DNA of 64,000 nt from positions 62,001-126,000 of the forward strand of contig NZ_MOLV01000016.1 in NCBI RefSeq assembly GCF_001870785.1, read 5' to 3'. This DNA is from Exiguobacterium sp. KRL4 (GTDB lineage: Bacteria; Bacillota; Bacilli; Exiguobacteriales; Exiguobacteriaceae). A program made the position numbers and the translations under genes. The notes under the pieces are model-generated. The model was not told the origin of the DNA and searched no databases. It was given only the letters and a program-made list of their open reading frames with translations. Positions 28,168 through 37,229 of the stretch are shown here, in pieces (position 1 is the first letter of the stretch; each line of letters starts with the position of its first letter).

Positions 28168-28782
28168 ATGTTCAAGAAACTAGCAGCCGACTTAACAGGA
28201 TTCAGTGATATTGGGCAAGTGATTCACCCTGACGATTTTGACAAGGCAGCCGCCGATGATTACGTCTTACACGAAGACGGTGAAAAAATTTATTTTTTAA
28301 TCAAATCGAAAACAGATGAATACTGTTTTACGAATTTAGCGCTTGTTCATCTCGATGGCGAAAGTGCAGTCAGTTCAAAACGTGTTCTCTATCGTTACCC
28401 CTATGCTCATTATCCGATTCGTCATGTCATGTTCGAAACGGCTGGGACCGTCGACCTTGATGTTGAAATCAAATTCGAGATTGGCGGAAAACATTATTCG
28501 ATCGATGTCGATAAAAAACAGCTCGAGCATGTGAAGGATTTGTATAAAGCGTTACTCGCTATCGCCGAAAAACAGTACGAAGGTCAAAAGATGCTCGAGT
28601 TCGCAAACAGCTCACTCAATCATTCCGTCACGATTCTTGGTGGTCTCCGTCAAGGCGACATGAACGTGCCACAAACGTTTAAGGATCTGTCGCAAGAGTC
28701 GTTCAACTGGCTCCAAGGACATTATTATCAATGGAATCAAAGAGATTTCGGTTCCTACTATGAAAAATACATCAATAATTAA
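28168..28782 (+). CDS. bacterial PH-domain protein, YvbH-like
   Basis: The 204-residue protein has an N-terminal bacterial pleckstrin-homology domain (about residues 1-120) with YFLIKSKTDEYCFTNLALVHLDGESAVSSKRVLYRYPY, followed by a helical YvbH-type oligomerisation region ending LQGHYYQWNQRDFGSYYEKYI. No catalytic site or membrane segment is visible. A strong AAAGGAGGA precedes the ATG at 28168. It stands alone between yslB and a hairpin terminator. Confidence 0.85.
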   Translation: MFKKLAADLTGFSDIGQVIHPDDFDKAAADDYVLHEDGEKIYFLIKSKTDEYCFTNLALVHLDGESAVSSKRVLYRYPYAHYPIRHVMFETAGTVDLDVEIKFEIGGKHYSIDVDKKQLEHVKDLYKALLAIAEKQYEGQKMLEFANSSLNHSVTILGGLRQGDMNVPQTFKDLSQESFNWLQGHYYQWNQRDFGSYYEKYINN

Positions 28783-28825
28783 CGTTGTCAACGAATCGGT
28801 AACCCGGTGAAGTTCTCACAAAAAT

Positions 28826-28868
28826 ACGTGTTGTTCATTCGCTGTCTTCAGGCAAATGAACAACACGT
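28826..28868 (+). terminator. terminator after the YvbH-like gene
   Basis: A perfect 14-bp stem (ACGTGTTGTTCATT with its complement) is followed by TTCTTTTATTATTT on the plus strand. It separates the convergent YvbH-like gene and uvrC and may serve both. Confidence 0.75.
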
Positions 28869-28915
28869 TTCTTTTATTATTTATGATTTCCGACTGACCC
28901 CACGTTTATTCTTCA

Positions 28916-30700
28916 TCATTCTTCATTCGTCTGACTGAGGTACTCGGCAACGGTTTCTGCCAACTTCACAGGTAATCCCGCTTCCGTCAACTGTTCGATG
29001 TTGGCTTTTTTCAAACTACGCATCGAACCGAAATGACGAATCAATTGTTGGCGTCGTTTTGGTCCGACGCCGGGAATATCGTCCAGCAGTGACCGGGTCA
29101 TTCCCTTCGAGCGTAACGAACGGTGGAACGTGATCGCAAACCGGTGGACCTCGTCTTGCATCCGTTGCAGCAAATAAAACGCACTCGAACGCGGATGCAG
29201 TTCGATCAACCGCCCTCCCTCCCCAAACAGCAGTTGACTCGTCCGGTGTTTATCATCTTTTTTCAACGAACCGACGGGCAGGGATAAACCAAGTTCATCT
29301 TGAATCACTTCAAGTGCGGCATTGAGTTGACCTAATCCACCATCGATTAAGACGAGATCCGGTAGACGGGCACCTTCGAGTAACAAACGACGATAACGCC
29401 GCCTGACGATTTCTCGCATCGATTCATAATCGTCTGGTCCCTTGACCGTCTTGATCTTAAATTTCCGGTATTCTTTCTTGAGCGGTTTCCCGTCTTCAAA
29501 GACGACGAGCGCCGATACAGCGTCCGCCCCTTGGATATTAGCGTTATCGATGATTTCGATTCGTGATAAGGGATGTACATCAATCGCGTCTGCTAATTCT
29601 TGAACTGCCTGAACGGTTTTCTTTTCATCACGGGCAATCAATTCGAAACGTTCTCCAATCGCATTCTCAGCATTTTTCGTCGCTAAGTCGAGCAGCTTCC
29701 GTTTTGAACCACGCACCGGAACATGGACACGTAAATCAAGTGCTTCTTTCAACAGCATCTGATTGACGAGTGGCGGTACATAGATTTCACTCGGTTTGAT
29801 GTTTTTTTCATAAAACTGAACGATGAAACTTTCAAGTTCTTCTGCGGCTGTCCCGTAAATCGGAAACAGCGATACGTCACGTTCAATCATTTTTCCGCCA
29901 CGCAGGAAGAAGACTTGGACACATATCCAACCTTTGTCGACATAAATACCAAAGACATCTCGAGACGTCAAATCAGCTGTAATCATGTTCTGTTTATTCA
30001 TGATCGACTCAATCGCTCGGATTTGGTCACGTAATTCGCCGGCCCGTTCAAATTCCATCGCTTCCGCTGCCCCACTCATCTTTTCTTGAAGCGACTGGAC
30101 CAGTTCTTTTGTTTCACCAGACAGGAAACGGCGAATTTCGGACACGATCGCTTTTTGTTCCTCTTCTAGATTCGGAACTTCGCACGGACCTAGGCATTGA
30201 CCGATATGATAATAGAGACAGATCTTTTTCGGCATCGGCTGACACTTACGGAGGGGGTACAACCGATCAAGTAGACGTTTTGTTTCATTTGCCGCATACG
30301 CATTCGGATATGGACCAAAGTAATGCCCACCGTCTTTTCGTAATTTCCGGGTTGTGATCAGTCGTGGGTACGTCTCATTCGTAATCTTTAAATACGGATA
30401 GGACTTATCATCCTTTAACATGATGTTATATTTCGGGTCATGTTTCTTAATCAAAGTCATCTCAAGCAATAATGCTTCCAGTTCGCTTCCGGTGATGATG
30501 TATTCAAAATCACGGATATCTGCAACGAGACGTTCTGTTTTTAAGTCATGCGCTCCCGTGAAATACGACCGGACACGATTCTTTAAATTTTTCGCTTTTC
30601 CGACATAAATGACTTCGCCAAATTGGTTTTTATGCAAATAACAGCCTGGTTCATCAGGTAAAAGGGATAGTTTCGCCTTAATATGTTCTCGATGACTCAC
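28916..30700 (-). CDS. uvrC: excinuclease ABC subunit C
   Basis: UvrC makes both incisions during nucleotide excision repair. The 594 residues hold the GIY-YIG 3'-nuclease domain (LLPDEPGCYLHKN, VIYVGKAKNLKNRVRSYF), a UVR motif (ERAGELRDQIRAIESI), the RNase H-like 5'-nuclease domain (LVLIDGGLGQLNAA) and C-terminal helix-hairpin-helix motifs (LLDDIPGVGPKRRQQLIRHFG). The likely start is GTG at 30700, eight bases after AAAGGAG; the frame is open 34 codons further into the promoter region. It is divergent from the flavoprotein gene. Confidence 0.95.
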   Translation of the reverse strand: MSHREHIKAKLSLLPDEPGCYLHKNQFGEVIYVGKAKNLKNRVRSYFTGAHDLKTERLVADIRDFEYIITGSELEALLLEMTLIKKHDPKYNIMLKDDKSYPYLKITNETYPRLITTRKLRKDGGHYFGPYPNAYAANETKRLLDRLYPLRKCQPMPKKICLYYHIGQCLGPCEVPNLEEEQKAIVSEIRRFLSGETKELVQSLQEKMSGAAEAMEFERAGELRDQIRAIESIMNKQNMITADLTSRDVFGIYVDKGWICVQVFFLRGGKMIERDVSLFPIYGTAAEELESFIVQFYEKNIKPSEIYVPPLVNQMLLKEALDLRVHVPVRGSKRKLLDLATKNAENAIGERFELIARDEKKTVQAVQELADAIDVHPLSRIEIIDNANIQGADAVSALVVFEDGKPLKKEYRKFKIKTVKGPDDYESMREIVRRRYRRLLLEGARLPDLVLIDGGLGQLNAALEVIQDELGLSLPVGSLKKDDKHRTSQLLFGEGGRLIELHPRSSAFYLLQRMQDEVHRFAITFHRSLRSKGMTRSLLDDIPGVGPKRRQQLIRHFGSMRSLKKANIEQLTEAGLPVKLAETVAEYLSQTNEE

Positions 30701-30782
30701 AAAAATGTCTCCTTTCACCGTTTTTAGTTTTACGTTATAGGGTAAATATCTTACATTGATTATGACATATGGGGGATAAAAA

Positions 30783-32105
30783 ATGCGTACATATGATTGC
30801 ATTGTAATAGGAACAGGAGCAGCCGGAAACCAGGCCGCTTATAAATTTGCTGAAAAAGGGCTCCGAGTCGCGATTATTGAAAATTTCACACCTGGGGGCA
30901 CATGCTCACAACGTGGTTGCGATGCTAAAAAAATTCTATTGACGGGCAGCGAAACAAAAGATGCCGTCGAACGGTTACTCGGATACGGTCTAAAGGGTTT
31001 GATTTCCATCGACTGGCGCCAATTGATGGAACGAAAAAATGAGTATACACGTGCGATTCCGGAACAAACGCGAAATCGGTATGACGATCTCGGAATTGAC
31101 TATTACCATGGTGAACCCCGCTTCTTATCGAATACGAAACTCCTCGTCGATGATATCGAGTTAGAGGCGGAGCAATTTTTGATCGCGACCGGTCTTCGTC
31201 CCCGTGAATTATCCATCCCGGGTGGCGAACGCTTTTTAAACAGTAACGAATTTTTGGAATTACGTGATGTTCCACGTCGACTCGTCTGTATCGGTGGTGG
31301 TTATATCTCCTTTGAATTTGCACATCTCGCGCGAATCGCAGGTGCTGAAGTCACCATTCTGTTACGGTCTAGCGCACTCAAACAATTTGAGCAGGAGCTG
31401 GTCACGGTCTTGTTAGAAGCAACGGAAGCCCTCGGCATTCAAATTCTCCGCGAAACAGAAGTCGTCTCTTATTCTGATACGACACTGACGCTTTCTGACG
31501 GAACACGCTTAGAAGCTGACGTCGTGTTGAATGCGACAGGTCGTGTTGCAAGCATTGAACACCTTGACCTCGATAAAGCTGGTGTCACTTTTGAAGAAAA
31601 AGGCATTCAGGTCAATGATTACTTACAATCGTCGGCTCCGCATATCTATGCTGCTGGTGATGTCGCCGTCAGCGGAAATCCAGCATTGACCCCTTTCGCT
31701 GGAACGGAGGGACGTCTCGCTGCCTGTAACATGCTTGAAGGCAACACACGTACACTCGAGTTACTTCCTGTTCCGAGTATTGTCTTTACTACTCCGAATT
31801 TGGCTAAAGTAGGTCAGACTGAAGCTAGCTTGCAGCAACATAATATCCGTTATCGGGGAAAGCTGATCGATACATCCAGCTGGCAGACGAATGTGCGGAT
31901 CAAAGATCCCTTTGCACGGGCAAAAGTGTTAATTGGGGAAGACGATCAGATTCTGGGTGCTCACTTCATCGGTGTGCATGCCGCTGAACTGGCTAATTAT
32001 TTTTCGTTTGCCATGCAGCACCGAATTCCAAGCTCTGCTCTTCAGAAAACGAGTTTTGCTTATCCGACACCGGCATCTGACATTGCATCATTACTTGAAG
32101 ACTGA
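30783..32105 (+). CDS. pyridine nucleotide-disulfide oxidoreductase-like flavoprotein
   Basis: The 440-residue protein has the two-dinucleotide fold of glutathione/mercuric reductases: FAD motif IVIGTGAAGNQAA at the N-terminus, redox pair in GGTCSQRGCDAKK (CxxxxC), NAD(P) motif CIGGGYISFEFA and the second FAD motif IYAAGDVA. The C-terminal interface domain ends SFAYPTPASD where true disulfide reductases have HPTxxE, so the catalytic His-Glu pair is missing. Substrate is unknown. The ATG follows a GGGGGAT site. Confidence 0.88.
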   Translation: MRTYDCIVIGTGAAGNQAAYKFAEKGLRVAIIENFTPGGTCSQRGCDAKKILLTGSETKDAVERLLGYGLKGLISIDWRQLMERKNEYTRAIPEQTRNRYDDLGIDYYHGEPRFLSNTKLLVDDIELEAEQFLIATGLRPRELSIPGGERFLNSNEFLELRDVPRRLVCIGGGYISFEFAHLARIAGAEVTILLRSSALKQFEQELVTVLLEATEALGIQILRETEVVSYSDTTLTLSDGTRLEADVVLNATGRVASIEHLDLDKAGVTFEEKGIQVNDYLQSSAPHIYAAGDVAVSGNPALTPFAGTEGRLAACNMLEGNTRTLELLPVPSIVFTTPNLAKVGQTEASLQQHNIRYRGKLIDTSSWQTNVRIKDPFARAKVLIGEDDQILGAHFIGVHAAELANYFSFAMQHRIPSSALQKTSFAYPTPASDIASLLED

Positions 32106-32127
32106 CAAATGAAAGCGAGGAGTTGAC

Positions 32128-32505
32128 ATGGTTGATTACGGCTATACGATTCTTTACATTACGGACCCCGTAAAAACACGTCTGTTCTACCACGGTCTGC
32201 TTGGTCTTCCGATCAAAGCCGAACATGGGAGTTATACGGAGTTCGAGACCGGTTCGACAATTCTTGCTTTCAATACAAAAGAAGACGTTCGTTCCATGAT
32301 TCCCTATGAGATACCGGACAAAACCGGGCAACAATCGATTGAACTTGGTTTCGTGACCGATGATGTCGTTTCCTTGTACGAGACGATCCGAGCTGCTGGT
32401 CATGAAACGATTTTGCCGCCGACGGAAAAACCGTGGGGACAAACCGTTGCCTATGTACTTGATCCCGATGGTCATTTGATCGAACTTTGTTCTCCGCTTT
32501 CGTAA
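32128..32505 (+). CDS. VOC-superfamily (glyoxalase/bleomycin-resistance-like) protein
   Basis: The 125-residue protein has the paired beta-alpha-beta-beta-beta modules of the VOC fold: YTILYITDPVKTRLFYHGLLG in the first half and ELGFVTDDVVSLYETIRAAG with VAYVLDPDGHLIELCSP in the second. The DPDGHLIEL segment carries the usual C-terminal metal ligand glutamate. The substrate cannot be assigned. The gene follows the flavoprotein after 22 bases with GCGAGGAG upstream and is probably co-transcribed. Confidence 0.88.
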   Translation: MVDYGYTILYITDPVKTRLFYHGLLGLPIKAEHGSYTEFETGSTILAFNTKEDVRSMIPYEIPDKTGQQSIELGFVTDDVVSLYETIRAAGHETILPPTEKPWGQTVAYVLDPDGHLIELCSPLS

Positions 32506-32520
32506 GACAACGAGACAAAA

Positions 32521-32553
32521 AGATGGCATTCCGCCAATTGACGGAATGCCATC
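32521..32553. terminator. bidirectional terminator between the VOC gene and trxA
   Basis: A perfect 13-bp stem (AGATGGCATTCCG with CGGAATGCCATCT) is flanked by T-runs on both strands, between convergent genes. Confidence 0.85.
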
Positions 32554-32574
32554 TTTTTTCTATCGATTTCAGAA

Positions 32575-32886
32575 TTAGCTAGATGTTTCAACGAATTCTT
32601 TTAACGCGTCTTTTGGCATAAAGCCCATTGTTTTGTTGACCGGTTGACCGTCTTTGAACAAGACGAGTGTCGGAATACTTTGGACTTGGAAAGCTCCAGC
32701 CACTTCCGGGTTAGCGTCAACATCAACTTTAACGATTTTTACGTTCTGCATATCCGCATCGAGTTCTTCAAGAACAGGAGCAAGCATGCGACAAGGTCCG
32801 CACCATGTTGCCCAGAAATCAACGAGAACGAGACCTTCTTGTGTATCTTCTTTAAACGATTGGCTAGTTGCGTGTACGATTGCCAT
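32575..32886 (-). CDS. trxA: thioredoxin
   Basis: Thioredoxin is the general cytosolic protein disulfide reductant. The 103 residues contain the classic active site FWATWCGPCRML and the cis-proline segment QSIPTLVLFKDGQ. The start MAIVHATSQSF is preceded by AGGAGG; a 42-codon longer frame runs through the promoter. It has its own promoter and lies downstream of etfA, as in Bacillus. Confidence 0.97.
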   Translation of the reverse strand: MAIVHATSQSFKEDTQEGLVLVDFWATWCGPCRMLAPVLEELDADMQNVKIVKVDVDANPEVAGAFQVQSIPTLVLFKDGQPVNKTMGFMPKDALKEFVETSS

Positions 32887-32952
32887 TGAAAAAAACCTCC
32901 TATTTTTAGATCGGTTTGATTTATTTATCCAACCCATCTTTTTACTGACTTG

Positions 32953-32981
32953 AGTATAGCACAGCCCTACCTGACAACAAA
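32953..32981 (-). promoter_or_regulatory. extended -10 promoter of trxA
   Basis: The minus strand reads TGCTATACT (-10 box TATACT 32958-32953 with TG extension), 17 bases after a weak TTTGTT -35 box. Confidence 0.55.
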
Positions 32982-33016
32982 CGAAACTGCTCAAGACAAA
33001 GTCATTGGACAAAAAA

Positions 33017-33042
33017 GAAGCAAAGAAGTTACTCTTCGCTTC
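33017..33042 (-). terminator. terminator of etfBA
   Basis: On the minus strand, GAAGCGAAGA pairs imperfectly with TCTTTGCTTC and is followed by six T, 12 bases after the etfA stop. Confidence 0.7.
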
Positions 33043-33054
33043 CTTTGGCTTCTC

Positions 33055-34017
33055 TTAATGCACAAGCATCTTTTTGAATTCTGCTGTCAATAACGGCACG
33101 ACGTCGAACAAGTCGCCAACGATTCCATAATCTGCAACGGAGAAGATATTTGCTTCGGGATCCTTGTTGATCGCGACGATGACTTTTGCATTCGACATAC
33201 CGGCTAAATGTTGAATCGCTCCAGAAATACCACAGGCAATATAGAGATCCGGTGTGACGACTTTACCAGTTTGACCGATTTGTAACGCGTAATCACAGTA
33301 GTCAGCGTCACAGGCACCACGTGATGCTCCGACTGCTCCGCCAAGTAAGTCTGCGAGTTCTTGTAATGGTACAAATCCATCTGAACTTTTGACGCCTCGC
33401 CCACCGGCAACGATGACTTTTGCTTCTGATAAATCGACGCCACCCGTTGCTTTTCGTACCACTTCTGAAACGATTGTCCGTAAATCCTTCAGTTCGACCG
33501 TCACCGCCTCGACCGTCCCTTGCGAAGCTCCTTCAGCAAGTGGCTCGATGTTGTTCGGACGGACCGTAAAGAGGGTTTTTCCTTCTGTGACTTTCACTTT
33601 CTCAAATGCTTTTCCTGAATAAATCGGGCGGATGAACTGTGCGTCCGTCCCGGTTCCTTCGATTGATGTCACATCACTGATTAACCCGGCTTGAAGTTTC
33701 GCAGCGATTTTTGGCGAAAGGTCTTTTCCGAGCGACGTATGTCCGAAAACGATGACGTCAGGTGAAACCCGTTCGATCAGTTGCAGGAAAACCTGTCCGT
33801 AACCGTCTGGCGTATAGTGCTGTAACCGCTCGTCTTCAACGACCAGTACCTGATGAGCGCCGCGCGTCGCGAGTTGCGTTGCATCTGCTGCCACGTTTTG
33901 TCCGATTAGAGCAACAACGACTTCATCTGCTACTAGGTTTGCTGCCGCGATCGCTTCAAATGAAACATTCCGTAAATTACCGTCACGTGATTCTGCAAGT
34001 ACAAGTGCTTTTGACAT
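33055..34017 (-). CDS. etfA: electron transfer flavoprotein alpha subunit
   Basis: EtfA binds FAD and, with EtfB, accepts electrons from acyl-CoA dehydrogenases during beta-oxidation. The 320 residues show the C-terminal FAD-binding signature: VAGGRGVKSSDGFVPLQELADLLGG, GASRGACDADYC and YIACGISGAIQHLAGM with IVAINKDPEANIF. It follows etfB by 14 bases with AAGGGGGAA before the ATG. Confidence 0.96.
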   Translation of the reverse strand: MSKALVLAESRDGNLRNVSFEAIAAANLVADEVVVALIGQNVAADATQLATRGAHQVLVVEDERLQHYTPDGYGQVFLQLIERVSPDVIVFGHTSLGKDLSPKIAAKLQAGLISDVTSIEGTGTDAQFIRPIYSGKAFEKVKVTEGKTLFTVRPNNIEPLAEGASQGTVEAVTVELKDLRTIVSEVVRKATGGVDLSEAKVIVAGGRGVKSSDGFVPLQELADLLGGAVGASRGACDADYCDYALQIGQTGKVVTPDLYIACGISGAIQHLAGMSNAKVIVAINKDPEANIFSVADYGIVGDLFDVVPLLTAEFKKMLVH

Positions 34018-34031
34018 ATCGTGTTTCCCCC

Positions 34032-34805
34032 TTAAACAACTTTTGCTTCGTTACGTAATAGTGAAGCGAGTTCCTGGACTTGCGTCGACAAATCGCCTTC
34101 AAGAATTTTACCGGCTGCTTTGTTCGGCGGTAAAAAACGTTCAATCGTTTCGAGACGTGGTGCTAACTCGTCTTCGTCTAATTCAAGATCAGACAACTCG
34201 AGTTCTTCGAGTGGTTTCTTTTTGGCTTTCATGATGCCCGGAAGACTTGGATAACGTGGTTCATTTAATCCTTGTTGTGCCGTTACGAGTAACGGTAAAG
34301 ACGTTTTGATGACTTCCGTGTCCCCTTCTGCGTCCCGTGTGACGACGGCATCCATTCCGTTTAATTCAAGCTTCGTGATGGTCGTGACATACGGAATATC
34401 GAGCAGTTCCGCGACACGTGGCGCTACTTGCCCGCTTCCGCCGTCAACCGCTACATTCCCCGCAATGATTAAGTCCACCGTCTGTTCTTTGAGATATCCA
34501 GCCAGAACTTCTGAGATCGAATAGTGGTCGGCTTCTTCGATGTCATCCTCAATCGAGATGCGAACCGCTTGATCTGCCCCCATCGCAAGTGCCGTCCGAA
34601 GTTCTTTGTCCGCATCTTCTGGTCCGACCGTTACGACGGTCACTGTTCCGGAATGTGCATCGCGCACACGGATTGCTTCTTCTACCGCATACTCATCATA
34701 GGGATTGATGATAAATTCCGCCCCGTCCTCTTCGATTTGACCATTTTCGAGCTGAATTGCTTCTTCCGTATCAAATGTGCGTTTTAATAAGACATAGATT
34801 TCCAT
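34032..34805 (-). CDS. etfB: electron transfer flavoprotein beta subunit
   Basis: The 257-residue EtfB holds the AMP site and docks EtfA and the dehydrogenases. Motifs include INPYDEYAVEEAIRVRD, VVTVGPEDADKELRTALAMGADQAVRI, GNVAVDGGSGQVAPRVAELLDIPYVT and LPGIMKAKKKP. A cre-like site lies in its upstream region. Order fadR-etfB-etfA matches Bacillus except that fadB (enoyl-CoA hydratase) is missing between fadR and etfB. Confidence 0.95.
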   Translation of the reverse strand: MEIYVLLKRTFDTEEAIQLENGQIEEDGAEFIINPYDEYAVEEAIRVRDAHSGTVTVVTVGPEDADKELRTALAMGADQAVRISIEDDIEEADHYSISEVLAGYLKEQTVDLIIAGNVAVDGGSGQVAPRVAELLDIPYVTTITKLELNGMDAVVTRDAEGDTEVIKTSLPLLVTAQQGLNEPRYPSLPGIMKAKKKPLEELELSDLELDEDELAPRLETIERFLPPNKAAGKILEGDLSTQVQELASLLRNEAKVV

Positions 34806-34849
34806 CTTTCGTTCCCCCTCTATCGACTTCTATAGACCACCATCATTTT

Positions 34850-34865
34850 TTGTATCCGCTTACAA
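34850..34865 (-). promoter_or_regulatory. cre site (CcpA) upstream of etfBA
   Basis: TTGTAAGCGGATACAA on the minus strand matches WTGNNARCGNWWWCAW at every position and is palindromic at its ends. It lies 45 bases upstream of the etfB start, in the fadR-etfB gap. Confidence 0.6.
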
Positions 34866-34879
34866 AAAGAATGTCATGA

Positions 34880-34900
34880 AAAGGGCTTAACTCAGCCCTT
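34880..34900 (-). terminator. hairpin overlapping the fadR stop (weak terminator)
   Basis: AAGGGCT pairs with AGCCCTT around a 7-base loop that contains the fadR stop region, followed by TTC on the minus strand. The T-tract is very short, so read-through into etfBA is likely. Confidence 0.4.
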
Positions 34901-35465
34901 TGATTAACATGTGATGAATCCCGTGACGCGTTTCGAGCAAGTCATATTTAAAACCACTTGCCATCCAACTTGTCACGACTTCGTCAATCGTTCCAAATAC
35001 CATCTGTCTCGCTAATCGGTAGTCGAGTGTATGAGAAAATTCGCCCGACTCCATCCCGTTTCGGATGACACGATCAATCAAATGCAAGTAAGGTTTAAGG
35101 ACCGTTGCGATATTATGGCGCATCTCCTGATTTGATTGCCGTAACTCAATCTGCGTGACGACCGCTAAATCATAATCGACCGATAGTTGCTCGAGGTGTG
35201 CTTCAATCAGTGCGGCTAACTGTTGTGTCGCCGACTGATGATGCGCAATTTGCGCTTCCGAATATTCGATGAAACTGCCCATCTTTGCTTGAAACAATGA
35301 TATCAACAGATGTTCCTTGTTTTTAAAGTAAAGATAAATCGTTCCGTCCGCTACCCCTGCTTCTTTCGCAATCGCTGTCACCTTGGCACCGTGGTACCCA
35401 TTTTTTGCGATGACTTTCACCGCAGCATCAATGATGCGATCACTCTTAGACATCGTTCTTTTCAT
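34887..35465 (-). CDS. fadR: fatty acid degradation regulator FadR (TetR family)
   Basis: The 192-residue repressor has an N-terminal TetR helix-turn-helix (SDRIIDAAVKVIAKNGYHGAKVTAIAKEAGVADGTIYLYFKNKEHLL pattern) and a C-terminal acyl-CoA-binding domain. VVTQIELRQSN and RLARQMVFGTIDEVVTSW are close to Bacillus FadR (YsiA). The start at 35465 lies eight bases after AGGAG. A FadR box lies just upstream of its own start and another in front of lcfA, which supports the name and autorepression released by long-chain acyl-CoA. Confidence 0.92.
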   Translation of the reverse strand: MKRTMSKSDRIIDAAVKVIAKNGYHGAKVTAIAKEAGVADGTIYLYFKNKEHLLISLFQAKMGSFIEYSEAQIAHHQSATQQLAALIEAHLEQLSVDYDLAVVTQIELRQSNQEMRHNIATVLKPYLHLIDRVIRNGMESGEFSHTLDYRLARQMVFGTIDEVVTSWMASGFKYDLLETRHGIHHMLIKGLS

Positions 35466-35489
35466 AAGGCTATCTCCTAACACATAAAA

Positions 35490-35507
35490 TGAATGATGGT
35501 TCATTCA
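35490..35507. promoter_or_regulatory. FadR operator upstream of fadR
   Basis: TGAATGATGGTTCATTCA is an 18-bp palindrome with 7-bp arms that matches the Bacillus FadR box (TGAATGANTANTCATTCA) in both arms. It lies 25 bases upstream of the fadR start. Confidence 0.8.
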
Positions 35508-35536
35508 TATTTATTCTATCATGTCTTTTTGAGCTG

Positions 35537-37210
35537 TCAACTGCTTTCTTCTAGCTGTTTTGCCCGTTCTTCTTCAATCAGGACACGACGGAGAATTTTC
35601 CCGACAAACGTTTTCGGGAGTTCTTGTCTGAACTCATACTGTTTCGGAACTTTGAAAGAAGCAAGACTTTTCCGGCAAAACTGATCGAGTTCTTCTTCCG
35701 TCACTGTACCATCATCTTTGAGCACGATAAACGCTTTTACCGTCTCTCCTCGATACGCATCCGGCACTCCAATCACAACAGCTTCTTTGACGGCTGGATG
35801 TTCGTATAGAATTTCTTCGACTTCTCGTGGATAGATGTTGAAACCAGAGGCGATGATTAAATCTTTTTTCCGGTCGACGATTCGGAAGTAATGATCTTCT
35901 CCGACATAACCAAGATCGCCCGTATGCAGCCATCCGTCACGTAAGACGGCTTGCGTATCTTCAGGACGCTTCCAGTACCCTTTCATGACTTGCGGACCTC
36001 GAACGAGAATTTCACCAATCTCTCCAGGTGCTGCCGCGGTCTCACCGTCACCTTGAACGATTTTCGCAATCGTATCCGGAACAGGAATGCCAACTGTTCC
36101 GGGAACACGTTTGTCCCAAATGCAATTCGTGTGTGTGACCGGACTTGTCTCTGATAATCCATACCCTTCGACAATTCGTCCACCCGTCACCTGTTCAAAC
36201 TTTTCTTGCACTTCGACTGGTAACGGCGCTGATCCGGAGATACAGGCTTCAATCGACGACAAGTCATATTTTTTCAGTTTCGGATGATTCAGGAGTCCAA
36301 CATACATCGTCGGTGCCCCTGGGAATAAATTTGGTTTTTCTTTATCAATCGCCTTTAAGACTTGTTCAATATCAAATTTCGGTAAGATGATTTGTTCATA
36401 GGCATTAAACATCCCGAAATTCAGATTACACGTCATGCCGTAGACATGGAAATAAGGAACAACGGCCAATAATTTCCGTCCATCACCACGCGAATATTTA
36501 TAAAACCACTGACTGATTTGTTCGACGTTCGCACTCAAATTAAAATGTGTCAACATGACTCCTTTTGGAGCACCGGTCGTTCCACCGGTATATTGTAACA
36601 CTGCGATGTCTTCTTTTGGATTGATTTCTACCGGCTCGATGGATTCGTGTCGACGATGTGATAAAAAAGGAATCGATCCCGTCGTATCGATGATGATATT
36701 ATTGTCTTTCCGGGATTTGATCGGATACAGCTTATTTTTGGGGAAGGGAAGATAATCAGCAATACTGGTCGTGACAACTGTCTGCAAAGCAGTCACCGCT
36801 TTGACGCGTGATGCTTTTGGATACAGCAAATCCAGTGTCACAAGAATCTTGGCACCCGAGTCGACAAGAATTTGTTCCAGTTCCCGGTCCGTATAGAGCG
36901 GATTGACTTGAACGACCGTTCCGCCTGCGTACAACACAGCATAATAACTGATCATATACTGCGGACAGTTCGGTAACATCAAACCAACACGATCTCCTTT
37001 TTCGAGTCCAGCTTCCTGTAAGACGTGCGCAAAACGACGTGCTTCTTGTCGCACTTCCTGAAAAGTCATCCGTTTACCGAGAAAACTAAGGGCACGACGT
37101 TCTGGAAAATCGTCGGCTGCCTCCTCTAGTGCTTGATAAAGTGGCACCTCACGATAGTCGATTGATGCAGGTACCTGTTCTGGATAATCCTTTAACCATA
37201 CTGAATCCAT
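35537..37210 (-). CDS. lcfA: long-chain fatty-acid--CoA ligase
   Basis: The enzyme activates fatty acids with ATP and CoA for beta-oxidation. The 557 residues show the adenylate-forming motifs: QYTGGTTGAPKGVMLTH (P-loop), GYGLSETSPVTH, and HTGDLGYVGEDHYFRIVDRKKDLI, with the catalytic C-terminal lysine in LPKTFVGKILRR. GGAGGG lies before the ATG. It heads the lcfA-fadR-etfB-etfA cluster and carries a FadR box over its likely transcription start. Confidence 0.95.
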   Translation of the reverse strand: MDSVWLKDYPEQVPASIDYREVPLYQALEEAADDFPERRALSFLGKRMTFQEVRQEARRFAHVLQEAGLEKGDRVGLMLPNCPQYMISYYAVLYAGGTVVQVNPLYTDRELEQILVDSGAKILVTLDLLYPKASRVKAVTALQTVVTTSIADYLPFPKNKLYPIKSRKDNNIIIDTTGSIPFLSHRRHESIEPVEINPKEDIAVLQYTGGTTGAPKGVMLTHFNLSANVEQISQWFYKYSRGDGRKLLAVVPYFHVYGMTCNLNFGMFNAYEQIILPKFDIEQVLKAIDKEKPNLFPGAPTMYVGLLNHPKLKKYDLSSIEACISGSAPLPVEVQEKFEQVTGGRIVEGYGLSETSPVTHTNCIWDKRVPGTVGIPVPDTIAKIVQGDGETAAAPGEIGEILVRGPQVMKGYWKRPEDTQAVLRDGWLHTGDLGYVGEDHYFRIVDRKKDLIIASGFNIYPREVEEILYEHPAVKEAVVIGVPDAYRGETVKAFIVLKDDGTVTEEELDQFCRKSLASFKVPKQYEFRQELPKTFVGKILRRVLIEEERAKQLEESS

Positions 37211-37229
37211 TCCATTCCCTCCTTGTGAC

